A stretch of 40,415 nucleotides of DNA from JBBDYH01 sp040901795 (GTDB lineage: Bacteria; Planctomycetota; Planctomycetia; Pirellulales; JALHPA01): positions 1-40,415 of the forward strand of contig JBBDYH010000032.1 in NCBI GenBank assembly GCA_040901795.1, written 5' to 3'. Shown piece after piece: positions 22,971 to 29,571 of the stretch. The notes under the pieces are model-generated. The model had not been told where the DNA came from, did not search any database, and worked only from the letters and a program-made list of their open reading frames with translations. Both the position numbers and the translations under genes were made by a program. Position 1 is the stretch's first letter. Every line of letters starts with the position of its first letter.

Positions 22971-24551
22971 GTGGTCAAACCCGTTCCAAGCTATCTCAAG
23001 CTGCGCACCGCCGAAAGCGAGGTCGCGCCGCCCGACGTCGCCGACCTGCCCGGCCTGGAGACGCTCTGCGGCGCGTTCGCACACGCCACCGGTTGGCCGT
23101 TACGGTTCGCTGCGGGCCCGGCCTCTGTTGACCAGACCGACGTCCTGTGGTCCGCCCCGGTCGATCCGGGCGTTGGAGCCTCTCCCGGACATCTCAGGAT
23201 CGAGCTGGGCACTGCCAAGAATGTCGCGCAACTGGCAGCCCGTGTGCCGCTCGAAGCGGCCGAAGAGTTGGCCGCCGCAGTGGTCGGCCTCTTGCAGCAG
23301 ACATTTAAGCTCCGCAAAACGCTCTGGAAGCGCGAGGCGGAACTGGCCGCTGGCGTGCCGGTCGCCGCGCGTCCCGACGAGCCTCAGCACTTTGCGCTGA
23401 GATTGGAAGCGGCGCTCAAGTCCGGCACTCAACTGCTCGGCTGCGATGCGGCAGCACTCTATACACTCGACGAAGCCACCACCGAACTGAAGCTCCGCAG
23501 TAGCTGGGGGCTGCCCTTCGAGCGGCTCGAGCAACCCGCGCGGCCCTTGGCGACGGCGTTGGCCGATCTGGAAGCGCTGTTGGGCAACGCCGTGGCCTTG
23601 GAGAGCACGCAGACGTTCCGGCCGTGGAACGTTCCGGAGCCGTGCGAGGCGGCGCTCTGTGTCCCCGTCTCCAGCCCCACGATGCCCTTAGGCACGCTCT
23701 GGTTCTACTCGCACGGGCCGCGGCCGTTTACCGGCGAACAAACCAATCTGGCGGAGATCATCGCCGGGCGGCTGTCGAGCGAACTGGAACGTGCGGTGTT
23801 GTTGCACGAGCAGACTCAGTCAGTCGCAGTACTGCGGCAATTGGACGATGCGAGTCGCATACAGCAGCAGGCGCTGAGCCAATCTCCGCCCCCGCTCGAC
23901 GGTTGGCAGGCGGCGGGTTGGACCTCTCAAGCCGCCGCCCTTGGCGGCGCCTTTCACGATTGGCGAATGCTCGATGACGGCCGACTGGCGATCGTTGTCG
24001 CCGACGCCTGCGACGGCGGCGTCGCGGGCGCGATGGTCGCCGCCGGGCTGCGCGCGGCACTGCGCGCCTGCTTGACCGGGCTGGATGACCCGGCGCAGAT
24101 CCTGAACTATCTCCACGATTCACTCCAATCGCACGGCGCTGGGGATGAGTGGGCAGGAATCGTGCTCGCGATTCTGGGGCTAAAGACCGGCGAAGCGACC
24201 ATCGCATCGGCAGGACGGCCGACGGCGTTGTGGCTACCGCGAGGCGCTCCAAGAGCGCTTATCAAGCCTTCCTTGCCGTTGGGACTGGGCGATCGATTTC
24301 AAGGCAAGTCTACGGTGGTCACCGTGGCGCCGGGCGACGCACTGGCCCTCTACAGTCGCGGTTTCATCGAGGTGAGTGATGAACAGGGTCTGCCGCTGAA
24401 TGAACAGTTGCTAGCCGAGGCGCTCTGTAACGCCCGCGGCCGAACGGCCAGTGAATTGATCGACATACTTTGCGACCGCCAAGAGGCCCATGCGCTCGTG
24501 CCGAACCAGATAGATCGCAGCGTTGTCGTAGTTAAGCGGTTGCCGCGGTAG
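22971..24551 (+). CDS. GAF-like/SpoIIE-type protein, probably a pseudo-phosphatase
   Basis: The 526-residue product starts at a GTG. Residues ~140-275 form a GAF-like domain (FALRLEAALKSGTQLLGCDA, PCEAALCVPVSSP, PLGTLWFYSHGPRPFTGEQT); the C-terminal ~220 are a SpoIIE/PP2C domain. Metal-binding motifs of SpoIIE phosphatases are altered. G-G-D-Y-Y-D reads GGAFHD, with Ala327 for Asp; I-x-D-V-S-G is present as VVADACDGG (Asp345); T-D-G-x-x-E reads YSRGFIE, with Arg463 for Asp; the last Asp is kept (Asp515 in QIDRSVVVV). Two of the four metal ligands are therefore missing. Such proteins normally dephosphorylate anti-anti-sigma factors; this one may bind without catalysis. No sigma-factor partner or kinase gene is close. 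Confidence 0.85.
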   Translation: MVKPVPSYLKLRTAESEVAPPDVADLPGLETLCGAFAHATGWPLRFAAGPASVDQTDVLWSAPVDPGVGASPGHLRIELGTAKNVAQLAARVPLEAAEELAAAVVGLLQQTFKLRKTLWKREAELAAGVPVAARPDEPQHFALRLEAALKSGTQLLGCDAAALYTLDEATTELKLRSSWGLPFERLEQPARPLATALADLEALLGNAVALESTQTFRPWNVPEPCEAALCVPVSSPTMPLGTLWFYSHGPRPFTGEQTNLAEIIAGRLSSELERAVLLHEQTQSVAVLRQLDDASRIQQQALSQSPPPLDGWQAAGWTSQAAALGGAFHDWRMLDDGRLAIVVADACDGGVAGAMVAAGLRAALRACLTGLDDPAQILNYLHDSLQSHGAGDEWAGIVLAILGLKTGEATIASAGRPTALWLPRGAPRALIKPSLPLGLGDRFQGKSTVVTVAPGDALALYSRGFIEVSDEQGLPLNEQLLAEALCNARGRTASELIDILCDRQEAHALVPNQIDRSVVVVKRLPR

Positions 24552-24553
24552 AC

Positions 24554-24577
24554 GTGCCACTGCTCGCCGCGAGCAGT
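24554..24577. repeat. Hairpin repeat, second copy of the 8293 element
   Basis: The arms are CACTGCTCG and CGAGCAGTG with loop CCG, a core also contained in the hairpin at 8293-8321. It lies just after the SpoIIE-like stop and upstream of the tRNA promoter. Confidence 0.6.
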
Positions 24578-24599
24578 GACCCGGTGGAGGGCTCGGCTC

Positions 24600-24627
24600 T
24601 TGACGCCCGAAGCCTATTGCATAGACT
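24600..24627 (+). promoter_or_regulatory. Promoter of tRNA-Leu
   Basis: TTGACG (24600-24605), 16-nt gap, TAGACT (24622-24627), about 50 nt before the tRNA 5' end at 24678. Confidence 0.45.
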
Positions 24628-24677
24628 CAAGTGCATAGCGAGTGCGGGACTTACGCCGCTGGTCGCCGCACCAAATC

Positions 24678-24761
24678 GCGGGAATGGCGGAATTGGCAGA
24701 CGCGCCAGGTTGAGGGCCTGGTGGTAGCAATACCGTGCAGGTTCAAGTCCTGTTTCCCGCA
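24678..24761 (+). tRNA. tRNA-Leu (anticodon GAG)
   Basis: The 84-base cloverleaf has acceptor stem GCGGGAA pairing with TTCCCGC, discriminator A (24761), anticodon stem CCAGG/CCTGG with loop TTGAGGG giving anticodon GAG, which reads CUC and CUU codons. A long variable arm (type II tRNA) and a T-loop TTCAAGT are present. No CCA is encoded, so it is added later. Leucine identity is supported by the long variable arm and the A discriminator. A promoter lies at 24600-24627 and a rho-independent terminator follows at 24776-24808. The gene stands between the SpoIIE-like gene and the ABC importer. Confidence 0.95.
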
Positions 24762-24775
24762 TCGATCGATTAACG

Positions 24776-24808
24776 ACGCCCCCGGTTGCGGGGCGTTTTC
24801 TTTTTTTT
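24776..24808 (+). terminator. Rho-independent terminator of tRNA-Leu
   Basis: ACGCCCC (24776-24782) and GGGGCGT (24790-24796) form a 7-bp stem with loop CGGTTGC, followed by a T-rich run with 12 T of the next 13 bases to 24808. It ends 15 nt after the tRNA gene at its left arm. Confidence 0.9.
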
Positions 24809-24822
24809 GCCCTGCGATTTCA

Positions 24823-24851
24823 TTTACACCTTTAGGCCGCCACGATAGAAT
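24823..24851 (+). promoter_or_regulatory. Promoter of the ABC importer genes
   Basis: TTTACA (24823-24828), exact 17-nt gap, TAGAAT (24846-24851): a strong sigma-70-type match. It is directly after the tRNA terminator. The transcript leader to 24964 would be about 105 nt. Confidence 0.6.
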
Positions 24852-24963
24852 CATATGGTTGTCCAAACAAGAGTTGTGTGGACACCGTTTCGGTTTGCCA
24901 GTCTTCCAGTTACCGTAGAGTGTGCGTTTCGCGCGCTTCGATACCGAATCGCTCGCTCAACCT

Positions 24964-26025
24964 ATGCCTCGCGTTTCTATGTCTCTGAAGCGACTGCTCC
25001 TCTTAACGGGTGTGGTTTGGATCGAAGGAATCTCGATCCTGCACGGTTATTTGAACCTGGGCATCCGGCCATTTCGCTCCGCAGCGCCAGATGCCGAGCA
25101 GCGCGAACCCTTTCGCATCGGCTTCCTCCCAGTCACTTGTCACCTGACTTGCCCGGTGACCCACTTCATCAACAAGAACCTGGCCGGCGAAGCCGACTTC
25201 ACTCCGATTCGCTTTCACGGCTGGACCGAATTGAAGGAGTCGTTTCTTTCCGGGCATACCGAGGCGACCTTCATCCTTGCGCCGATGGCCATGATGCTTC
25301 GCGAGCAGGGTACGCCGATCAAAATTGTCTATCTTGGCCATCGGGATGGCACTGCCGTGATGGTTCACAAGGACTCGGACATCCGGCGGACCGCCGACCT
25401 CAAAGGTAAAACCATCGCGGTCCCCAATCGCTATTCCAACCAGCGGCTGCTTGTGCACCGTTCATTGAAGGATGTCGGTCTTTCGCTCGATGACGTCAAC
25501 ATCGTCGAAATGCCGCCGCCGGACATGCCTGCCGCGCTGGCAACGAAGTCCGTCGATGCCATCAGCTCGGGCGAGCCCTTTATGGGCCAGACCGAGCTGG
25601 ATGGTTACGGCCGAGTGCTGTGGCTCACCAAAGACGTCTGGCCGAACTTTATTTCCTGCGTGCTGGCAGTGCATGAAGACGTGATTGAGAACCGCCGCGA
25701 CGAAGTACAGCGCCTCGTCAACGGGATTGCCAAAAGCGGCAAGTGGATCGATCAATCAATGGACCATCGTATGCAAACTTCGCAGTTTGTCGCCAAGAAC
25801 TATTACCATCAACATCCGCGGTTGCTGGAGTTCGTCCTCAGTAAGCCGCCCGACCGCGTGACCTATAGCAACCTGAATCTGGTCCGACCACAGTTCGAAG
25901 AGATTGAGCAGTTGGCGCGCGAGATCGGCATTCTGAAGGGCACTGCGCATTTCGAGGATTACACCGACGCCTCGTTCGTCACGCCTGAGAACATGCCGCC
26001 TTACGTGTGGGAGTACCAGCCTTGA
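24964..26025 (+). CDS. ABC transporter substrate-binding protein (NrtA/SsuA/CmpA-like)
   Basis: The ~353-residue product has an N-terminal hydrophobic stretch (RLLLLTGVVWIEGISILHGY) and no lipobox, so it may stay membrane-anchored. The body matches NrtA/TauA-type binding proteins: FRIGFLPVTCHLTCPVTHFI, ATFILAPMAMMLREQGTPIK, DLKGKTIAVPNRYSNQRLLV and MPAALATKSVDAISSGEPFM. It presumably binds an anion such as nitrate, bicarbonate, sulfonate or a similar ligand and delivers it to the permease. The segment T-C-H-L-T-C-P-V replaces the usual T-D-x-L/A-P-V-type binding loop, bringing two cysteines four residues apart, of note for ligand type. It overlaps the permease gene by 4 nt. The start lies between 24964 and 24979. 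Confidence 0.85.
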   Translation: MPRVSMSLKRLLLLTGVVWIEGISILHGYLNLGIRPFRSAAPDAEQREPFRIGFLPVTCHLTCPVTHFINKNLAGEADFTPIRFHGWTELKESFLSGHTEATFILAPMAMMLREQGTPIKIVYLGHRDGTAVMVHKDSDIRRTADLKGKTIAVPNRYSNQRLLVHRSLKDVGLSLDDVNIVEMPPPDMPAALATKSVDAISSGEPFMGQTELDGYGRVLWLTKDVWPNFISCVLAVHEDVIENRRDEVQRLVNGIAKSGKWIDQSMDHRMQTSQFVAKNYYHQHPRLLEFVLSKPPDRVTYSNLNLVRPQFEEIEQLAREIGILKGTAHFEDYTDASFVTPENMPPYVWEYQP

Positions 26026-26921
26026 ACGAGACGCTCGACCCGCCGTCGACCGGCTCCGACGCTTCGTCTGCCGCAGGATCCGAGGCAGCCGATCGCGACG
26101 TTGCCAAACGCGCGATTCGCGGGCATGCAGATACCGCATCTCCCATTCCGCGCCCGTTGGAATGGATGTGGGCAGCGCGTTGGGGCCTACCGCTGGCCGT
26201 GATCGCGGTCGCCGTGTCGATCTGGCACGTGATCGTGGTCTTAAGCGGAACTAAGTTGTTCCCTACGCCCTGGGAAGTGGTGTTAGGCATTGTGGAGTTG
26301 GCTCGTGAAGGCGCACTGTTTAAATATGTGGTAGCGTCGTTGTTTCGCGTGACGTGGGGTTTCTTCCTGGCGCTGGCGATCGGGATTCCTTTCGGTCTGG
26401 TGCTTGGCTGGTTTCCGTTGGCCCGCATCGCGTTCAATCCCCTGATCCAGGGTTTGCGGCCGATCTCTCCCATCGCCTGGATCCCGATTGCGATCCTTTG
26501 GTTCGGCATCAAAGACAGCGCGCCGATTTTCCTGATCTTTTTGGCCAGTCTGTTTCCGATCACGGTTTCGGCCGCTGCCGCCGTGCAGAATATGCAGCCG
26601 GTTTACCTCCGCGCCGCACGCAACTTCGGCCTCACACGGCCGCAGCTTTTCCGTTTGGTGATATTTCCCGCCGCGCTGCCGCAGATCCTCACGGGCATCC
26701 GCATCGCTTTGGGAGTGGCCTGGCTGGTAGTGGTCGCCGCCGAAATGATCGCGGTCACGTCCGGTCTGGGCTACCTGATCAACGACGCCCGCAACGCCAG
26801 CCGCTACGACCTCGTCGTTGCCGGAATGGTGCTCATCGGAGCAATCGGCTTCGTGCTCGATATCATCGTCCGTCGCATGGAACGCTTCGATCAGGTCCGC
26901 TGGGGGTACCCGGACAAGTAA
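26022..26921 (+). CDS. ABC transporter permease (SsuC/NrtB type)
   Basis: The 299-residue product is a typical binding-protein-dependent permease: after an acidic ~45-residue N-terminus it has about six helices (GLPLAVIAVAVSIWHVIVVL, GFFLALAIGIPFGLVLG, SPIAWIPIAILWFGI, ALGVAWLVVVAAEMIAVTSG, VAGMVLIGAIGFVLDIIV) and the coupling loop R-A-A-R-N-F-G-L-T-x-x-Q-L-F-R (E-A-A type motif with R in place of E) around FGLTRPQLFRLVIFPAALPQ. The TTG at 26022 overlaps the TGA of the binding-protein gene and has GGAG at 26010-26013, 8 nt upstream, which favours it over the GTG at 26007. The ATPase follows after ~200 nt of repeats, which is unusual for this operon type. Confidence 0.88.
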   Translation: MNETLDPPSTGSDASSAAGSEAADRDVAKRAIRGHADTASPIPRPLEWMWAARWGLPLAVIAVAVSIWHVIVVLSGTKLFPTPWEVVLGIVELAREGALFKYVVASLFRVTWGFFLALAIGIPFGLVLGWFPLARIAFNPLIQGLRPISPIAWIPIAILWFGIKDSAPIFLIFLASLFPITVSAAAAVQNMQPVYLRAARNFGLTRPQLFRLVIFPAALPQILTGIRIALGVAWLVVVAAEMIAVTSGLGYLINDARNASRYDLVVAGMVLIGAIGFVLDIIVRRMERFDQVRWGYPDK

Positions 26922-26941
26922 ATGCCAAAAGACGAGCTCCT

Positions 26942-27075
26942 TGTTCCCAGGCTCTGCCAGGGAACACACTGCCTGCGAGGCTCTGCCTCGCGCTTTAGAA
27001 ACAATCGTCAGCGCCTGCGCACGGCAGGCAGAGCCTGCCTCGCAACGCGTTACCAGGCGGAGCCTGGGAACGAGA
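26942..27075. repeat. Repeat island between permease and ATPase genes
   Basis: At least four hairpins of the GTTCCCAGGC-TCT and GCGAGGC-TCT-GCCTCGC type follow one another (for example 26943-26965 and 26974-26990, GGCAGGCAGAGCCTGCC near 27023, CCAGGCGGAGCCTGG near 27053). Related elements occur at 21406-21452. Together with the heptad array at 27079-27127 this fills nearly the whole 199-nt gap inside the operon. Confidence 0.85.
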
Positions 27076-27078
27076 GCC

Positions 27079-27127
27079 CGAAATCTTGAACCTGAAATCT
27101 TGAACCTGAAACCTTGAACCTTGAACC
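27079..27127 (+). repeat. Seven-unit heptad array carrying the ATPase start codon
   Basis: Seven contiguous 7-bp units alternate TTGAACC and TGAAATC/TGAAACC types from 27079 to 27127. The TTG of the last unit (27121-27123) is the start codon of the ABC ATPase gene; the TGA of the unit before (27115-27117) closes the same frame upstream. Neither a Shine-Dalgarno sequence nor a usable ATG precedes the conserved protein. Confidence 0.9.
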
Positions 27128-27903
27128 AACGTCCCGCCATCGAAATCCGTGACCTGTGGATGAGCTTTCCCGGCAAACGCGCGGGCGAAGCCGTGGACGT
27201 GCTCGACCACATCAACCTCCAAGTGCGGACCGGCGAGTTCGTCTGCCTGGTCGGCCCCTCCGGTTGCGGCAAATCAACCGTTCTCAACATCGTCGGCGGG
27301 TTTCTTACGCCGACGCATGGGCAGGTGCTCATCGAAGGCGATCCAGTCCGCGGCCCTGACCGGCGACGCATCTTCGTATTTCAGGAGAACGGCGTCTTTC
27401 CCTGGCTCGATGTCACGCAGAACATCGGCTTCGGGCTGATGCACAAGACAATCGGCGTGCGTCAGAAAACGATCGACCACTACATCGACATGGTCGGCCT
27501 GCACGGCTTCGAACGCGCCTACCCGCGCGAGTTGTCGGGCGGCATGCGGCAGCGGGTCGAAATCGCCCGCGCGCTGGCCGCCAACCCGGACATCATCTAC
27601 ATGGACGAGCCGTTTGGGGCGCTCGATTTTCTGACGCGGCTCAAGATGCGCTCGGATCTGGTGCGGATCTGGCAAGAGGAGCGCAAGACGATTCTCTTCG
27701 TCACGCACGACATCGAGGAAGCTGTCCAGTTGGCGGATCGCGTCGTGGTCATGAGCCGCCGGCCGGCCACGATTCAACGGATCTTCGACATCGACCTGCC
27801 GCGCCCCCGTGACCTCGACTCGCCGCGCTACCTGGAGCTTCGCGACGGGATCTTCGCCTCGATGGGTCTCGGTTCGAAGATCGGCCAGGAAATGACGGCA
27901 TGA
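27121..27903 (+). CDS. ABC transporter ATP-binding protein (SsuB/NrtD/TauB type)
   Basis: The 260-residue product energises the importer at 24964-26921. Walker A is GPSGCGKST (residues 45-53), the Q-loop in IFVFQENGVFPWLDVTQNI, the signature in LSGGMRQRVEIARALAANPD, Walker B in IIYMDEPFGALDFLTRLK and the H-switch in ILFVTHDIEEAVQLADRVV. R-P-A-T-I near the end is the usual SsuB family tail. The start codon is a TTG at 27121 inside a heptad array; MNQRPAIEIRDLWMSF would then begin the family N-terminus, since the first internal ATG is too late. The stop of the upstream frame is 3 nt before. There is no Shine-Dalgarno sequence, so translation may depend on coupling or on the repeat. Confidence 0.9.
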   Translation: MNQRPAIEIRDLWMSFPGKRAGEAVDVLDHINLQVRTGEFVCLVGPSGCGKSTVLNIVGGFLTPTHGQVLIEGDPVRGPDRRRIFVFQENGVFPWLDVTQNIGFGLMHKTIGVRQKTIDHYIDMVGLHGFERAYPRELSGGMRQRVEIARALAANPDIIYMDEPFGALDFLTRLKMRSDLVRIWQEERKTILFVTHDIEEAVQLADRVVVMSRRPATIQRIFDIDLPRPRDLDSPRYLELRDGIFASMGLGSKIGQEMTA

Positions 27904-27915
27904 GCCTCGATATCT

Positions 27916-28791
27916 CTATCCCGCCTTCGTCCACAATTCAGGCGCGGTCGTGAACTGTGACTCGTCGGATTTCTCCTCCGCTTGCGAACGCAGCTTGATC
28001 GTCGCGCCCGGCGGCAGCCGCCGCTCTTGGACAAAGCCCCGTTTGCCACTCGACAGAAACTGATGGAAAGCCGTGGCCGGCCCCTCGGCAAACTCGTTCT
28101 TGAGCGCCTCGAGGATTTCGCTCCATTTCGTGCCGCGACGATAGATCATTCGGTAGGCTCGCTTCAGCTCCGCAACCTGCTCCGTCGTGTACCCGTTGCG
28201 CCGCAGACCCACGAGGTTCAGGCCGACCACGCAGCCGCTGATTCCGTCGATCAGCACGTACGGCGGGACGTCTTGCACGACGCGCGCCAAGCCTCCGATC
28301 ATCGCCAGCGCCCCGATCCGGCAGAACTGGTGAACGCCCACCGCCCCGGACAGAAATGCCGAGTCTTCGACGATCACGTGGCCGGCCAAAAGCGCGTTGT
28401 TGGCCAAGACCACTCGATTGCCGACACGACAATCATGCGCCACATGAGCGCCCGCCATCAATAGGTTGCGGTCGCCGACGATTGTCGCCTCCCCGGGCTT
28501 CATCGAGCGGTGCAGCGTGGCGTGCTCGCGAATAATGTTGTGGGCGCCAATGACCAGCCGGCCGAGCTGTTCCGGTTTTTTGAGGTGTTGCGGATGCCCG
28601 CCCAGAATCGCCGCTTCGCCGACTTCATTATTTGGACCAAGTGTCGTCCCCTCCTTGATCACCGCGTGTGCGGCGATGCGGCAGCCTTCTTCGATCACCA
28701 CGTCGGATTCGATCACGGCGAAAGGGCCAATCGTGACGTCCTTGCCAATCTCGGCCTCGGGACTGACGATTGCCAACGGGTGAATGATCAT
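27916..28791 (-). CDS. lpxA: UDP-N-acetylglucosamine O-acyltransferase LpxA
   Basis: The 291-residue product catalyses the first step of lipid A synthesis, acylation of UDP-GlcNAc with acyl-ACP. Its left-handed beta-helix shows in hexapeptide repeats (IHPLAIVSPEAEIGKDVTIG, VIGAHNIIREHATLHRS) and the catalytic His119 lies in LMAGAHVAHDCRVGN (E. coli His125). HQFCRIGALAMIGGLARVVQ and DVPPYVLIDGISGCVVGLN, then LVGLRRNGYTTEQVAELKRA complete the family pattern. It is about 30 residues longer than E. coli LpxA (262), mostly a C-terminal tail rich in charged residues. Its presence implies an LPS-type outer membrane. It converges with the ABC ATPase (12-nt gap). A heptad-repeat element starts 5 nt upstream of the ATG, where a Shine-Dalgarno sequence would be, and gives CCTCC instead. 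Confidence 0.92.
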   Translation of the reverse strand: MIIHPLAIVSPEAEIGKDVTIGPFAVIESDVVIEEGCRIAAHAVIKEGTTLGPNNEVGEAAILGGHPQHLKKPEQLGRLVIGAHNIIREHATLHRSMKPGEATIVGDRNLLMAGAHVAHDCRVGNRVVLANNALLAGHVIVEDSAFLSGAVGVHQFCRIGALAMIGGLARVVQDVPPYVLIDGISGCVVGLNLVGLRRNGYTTEQVAELKRAYRMIYRRGTKWSEILEALKNEFAEGPATAFHQFLSSGKRGFVQERRLPPGATIKLRSQAEEKSDESQFTTAPELWTKAG

Positions 28792-28795
28792 GGAG

Positions 28796-28904
28796 GGTTC
28801 GGGGTTCGGGGTTCAGGGAGTGTGGAGTGCGGAGTGTTGAGTGCGGAGTGCGAAGTGGAGAGGCACGTTCTCACTCCGAATTCCGAACTCCGAACTCCGA
28901 ACTT
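28796..28904. repeat. Heptad-repeat hairpin element upstream of lpxA
   Basis: Plus-strand reading: units GGTTCGG (twice), GGTTCAG, then GGAGTGT/GGAGTGC units (28817-28851), a ~15-bp centre, then ACTCCGA, ATTCCGA, ACTCCGA, ACTCCGA (28873-28900). The right arm is identical over about 31 bases to the coding copy at 3404-3434. The array begins 5 nt from the ATG of lpxA. Confidence 0.9.
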
Positions 28905-29185
28905 GCCTTCAGTCTGCATCGGTTGTATCGGCCAAGGCGAACGAATCAGTTGACCGCACGGACGGGACGATCGAGAATCGGCAGGATTTTCCTGTCGCGG
29001 CGATAGGCCAAAGCTGCGAAGAATGGTAAGTTACGCGGAGGCTGCGGTTGTGAGAAAAATGCTGAAGACCGCTCTCCGCTAGCATGTCGAGGATCAAAGA
29101 GGCGTAGGGTGGGCTCTGCCCACCATTCCTGTTCTTGTGGGCAGAGCCCACCCTACAAGTTTCAGAACTCAGCAGAGGTCAACCC
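28905..29185. other. Gap between lpxA and the small TPR gene
   Basis: Together with the heptad element this is a ~394-nt gap without a gene. It contains a perfect 20-bp palindrome (29104-29156). Otherwise I see no RNA gene or conserved frame. Confidence 0.5.
29104..29156. repeat. Perfect 20-bp inverted repeat
   Basis: Arms 29104-29123 and 29137-29156 pair over all 20 positions with a 13-nt loop; each arm itself contains GTGGGC-TCT-GCCCAC. Similar half-elements occur at 36774-36793 and 36825 onward. It ends 29 nt before the ATG of the TPR gene. Confidence 0.9.
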
Positions 29186-29500
29186 ATGGCGACGCTACAC
29201 GAGCTCTACGACGAGGGGGACAAGCTGAAAGACGCCGGCCGCCTCGAAGAGGCCGTGGCCAGGTACCAGGAGATCTTGAGCCAAGATCCCAACTACGCGC
29301 TGGCTCATTCGGCTCTGGCGGTCGTTTATACGCGCTTGAAGCGGCACGACGAAGCGATCAAACACGCGCAGACGGTCTGTCAACTGGAACCGAATGAGCC
29401 GTTTAGCTTCACCGCCCTGAGCGTGACGTACCAGCGCGCCGGCAAGATTCCCGAAGCGGAAGACGCGATGGCGCGCGCCAGGATGCTGCAGCAGCACTAG
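29186..29500 (+). CDS. Small tetratricopeptide-repeat protein
   Basis: The 104-residue product consists of about three TPR motifs: LHELYDEGDKLKDAGRLEEA, VARYQEILSQDPNYALAHSA, LAVVYTRLKRHDEAIKHAQT and VCQLEPNEPFSFTALSVTYQ with the repeat-typical Y/A/P pattern. It has no signal peptide, so is likely a cytosolic protein-binding scaffold. Proteins with the ending AGKIPEAEDAMARARMLQ are familiar from planctomycetes but their role is not known to me. AGAGG at 29174-29178, 7 nt before the ATG, supports the start. A 20-bp palindrome lies just upstream and the next gene's start repeat just downstream. Confidence 0.8.
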   Translation: MATLHELYDEGDKLKDAGRLEEAVARYQEILSQDPNYALAHSALAVVYTRLKRHDEAIKHAQTVCQLEPNEPFSFTALSVTYQRAGKIPEAEDAMARARMLQQH

Positions 29501-29511
29501 CCACGGGGCGT

Positions 29512-29571
29512 GGAATCCCGAATCACGAAACCAGAATGACGAACGAATGGCGAATGTCGAATGACGAACGA
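29512..29571 (+). repeat. Heptad array carrying the start codon of the 228-aa gene
   Basis: Units GGAATCC, CGAATCA, CGAAACC, AGAATGA, CGAACGA, a 4-bp interruption, then CGAATGT, CGAATGA, CGAACGA. The ATG in the CGAATGA unit (29561-29563) begins the 228-aa reading frame, giving MTND from ATG-ACG-AAC-GAC. Confidence 0.85.
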
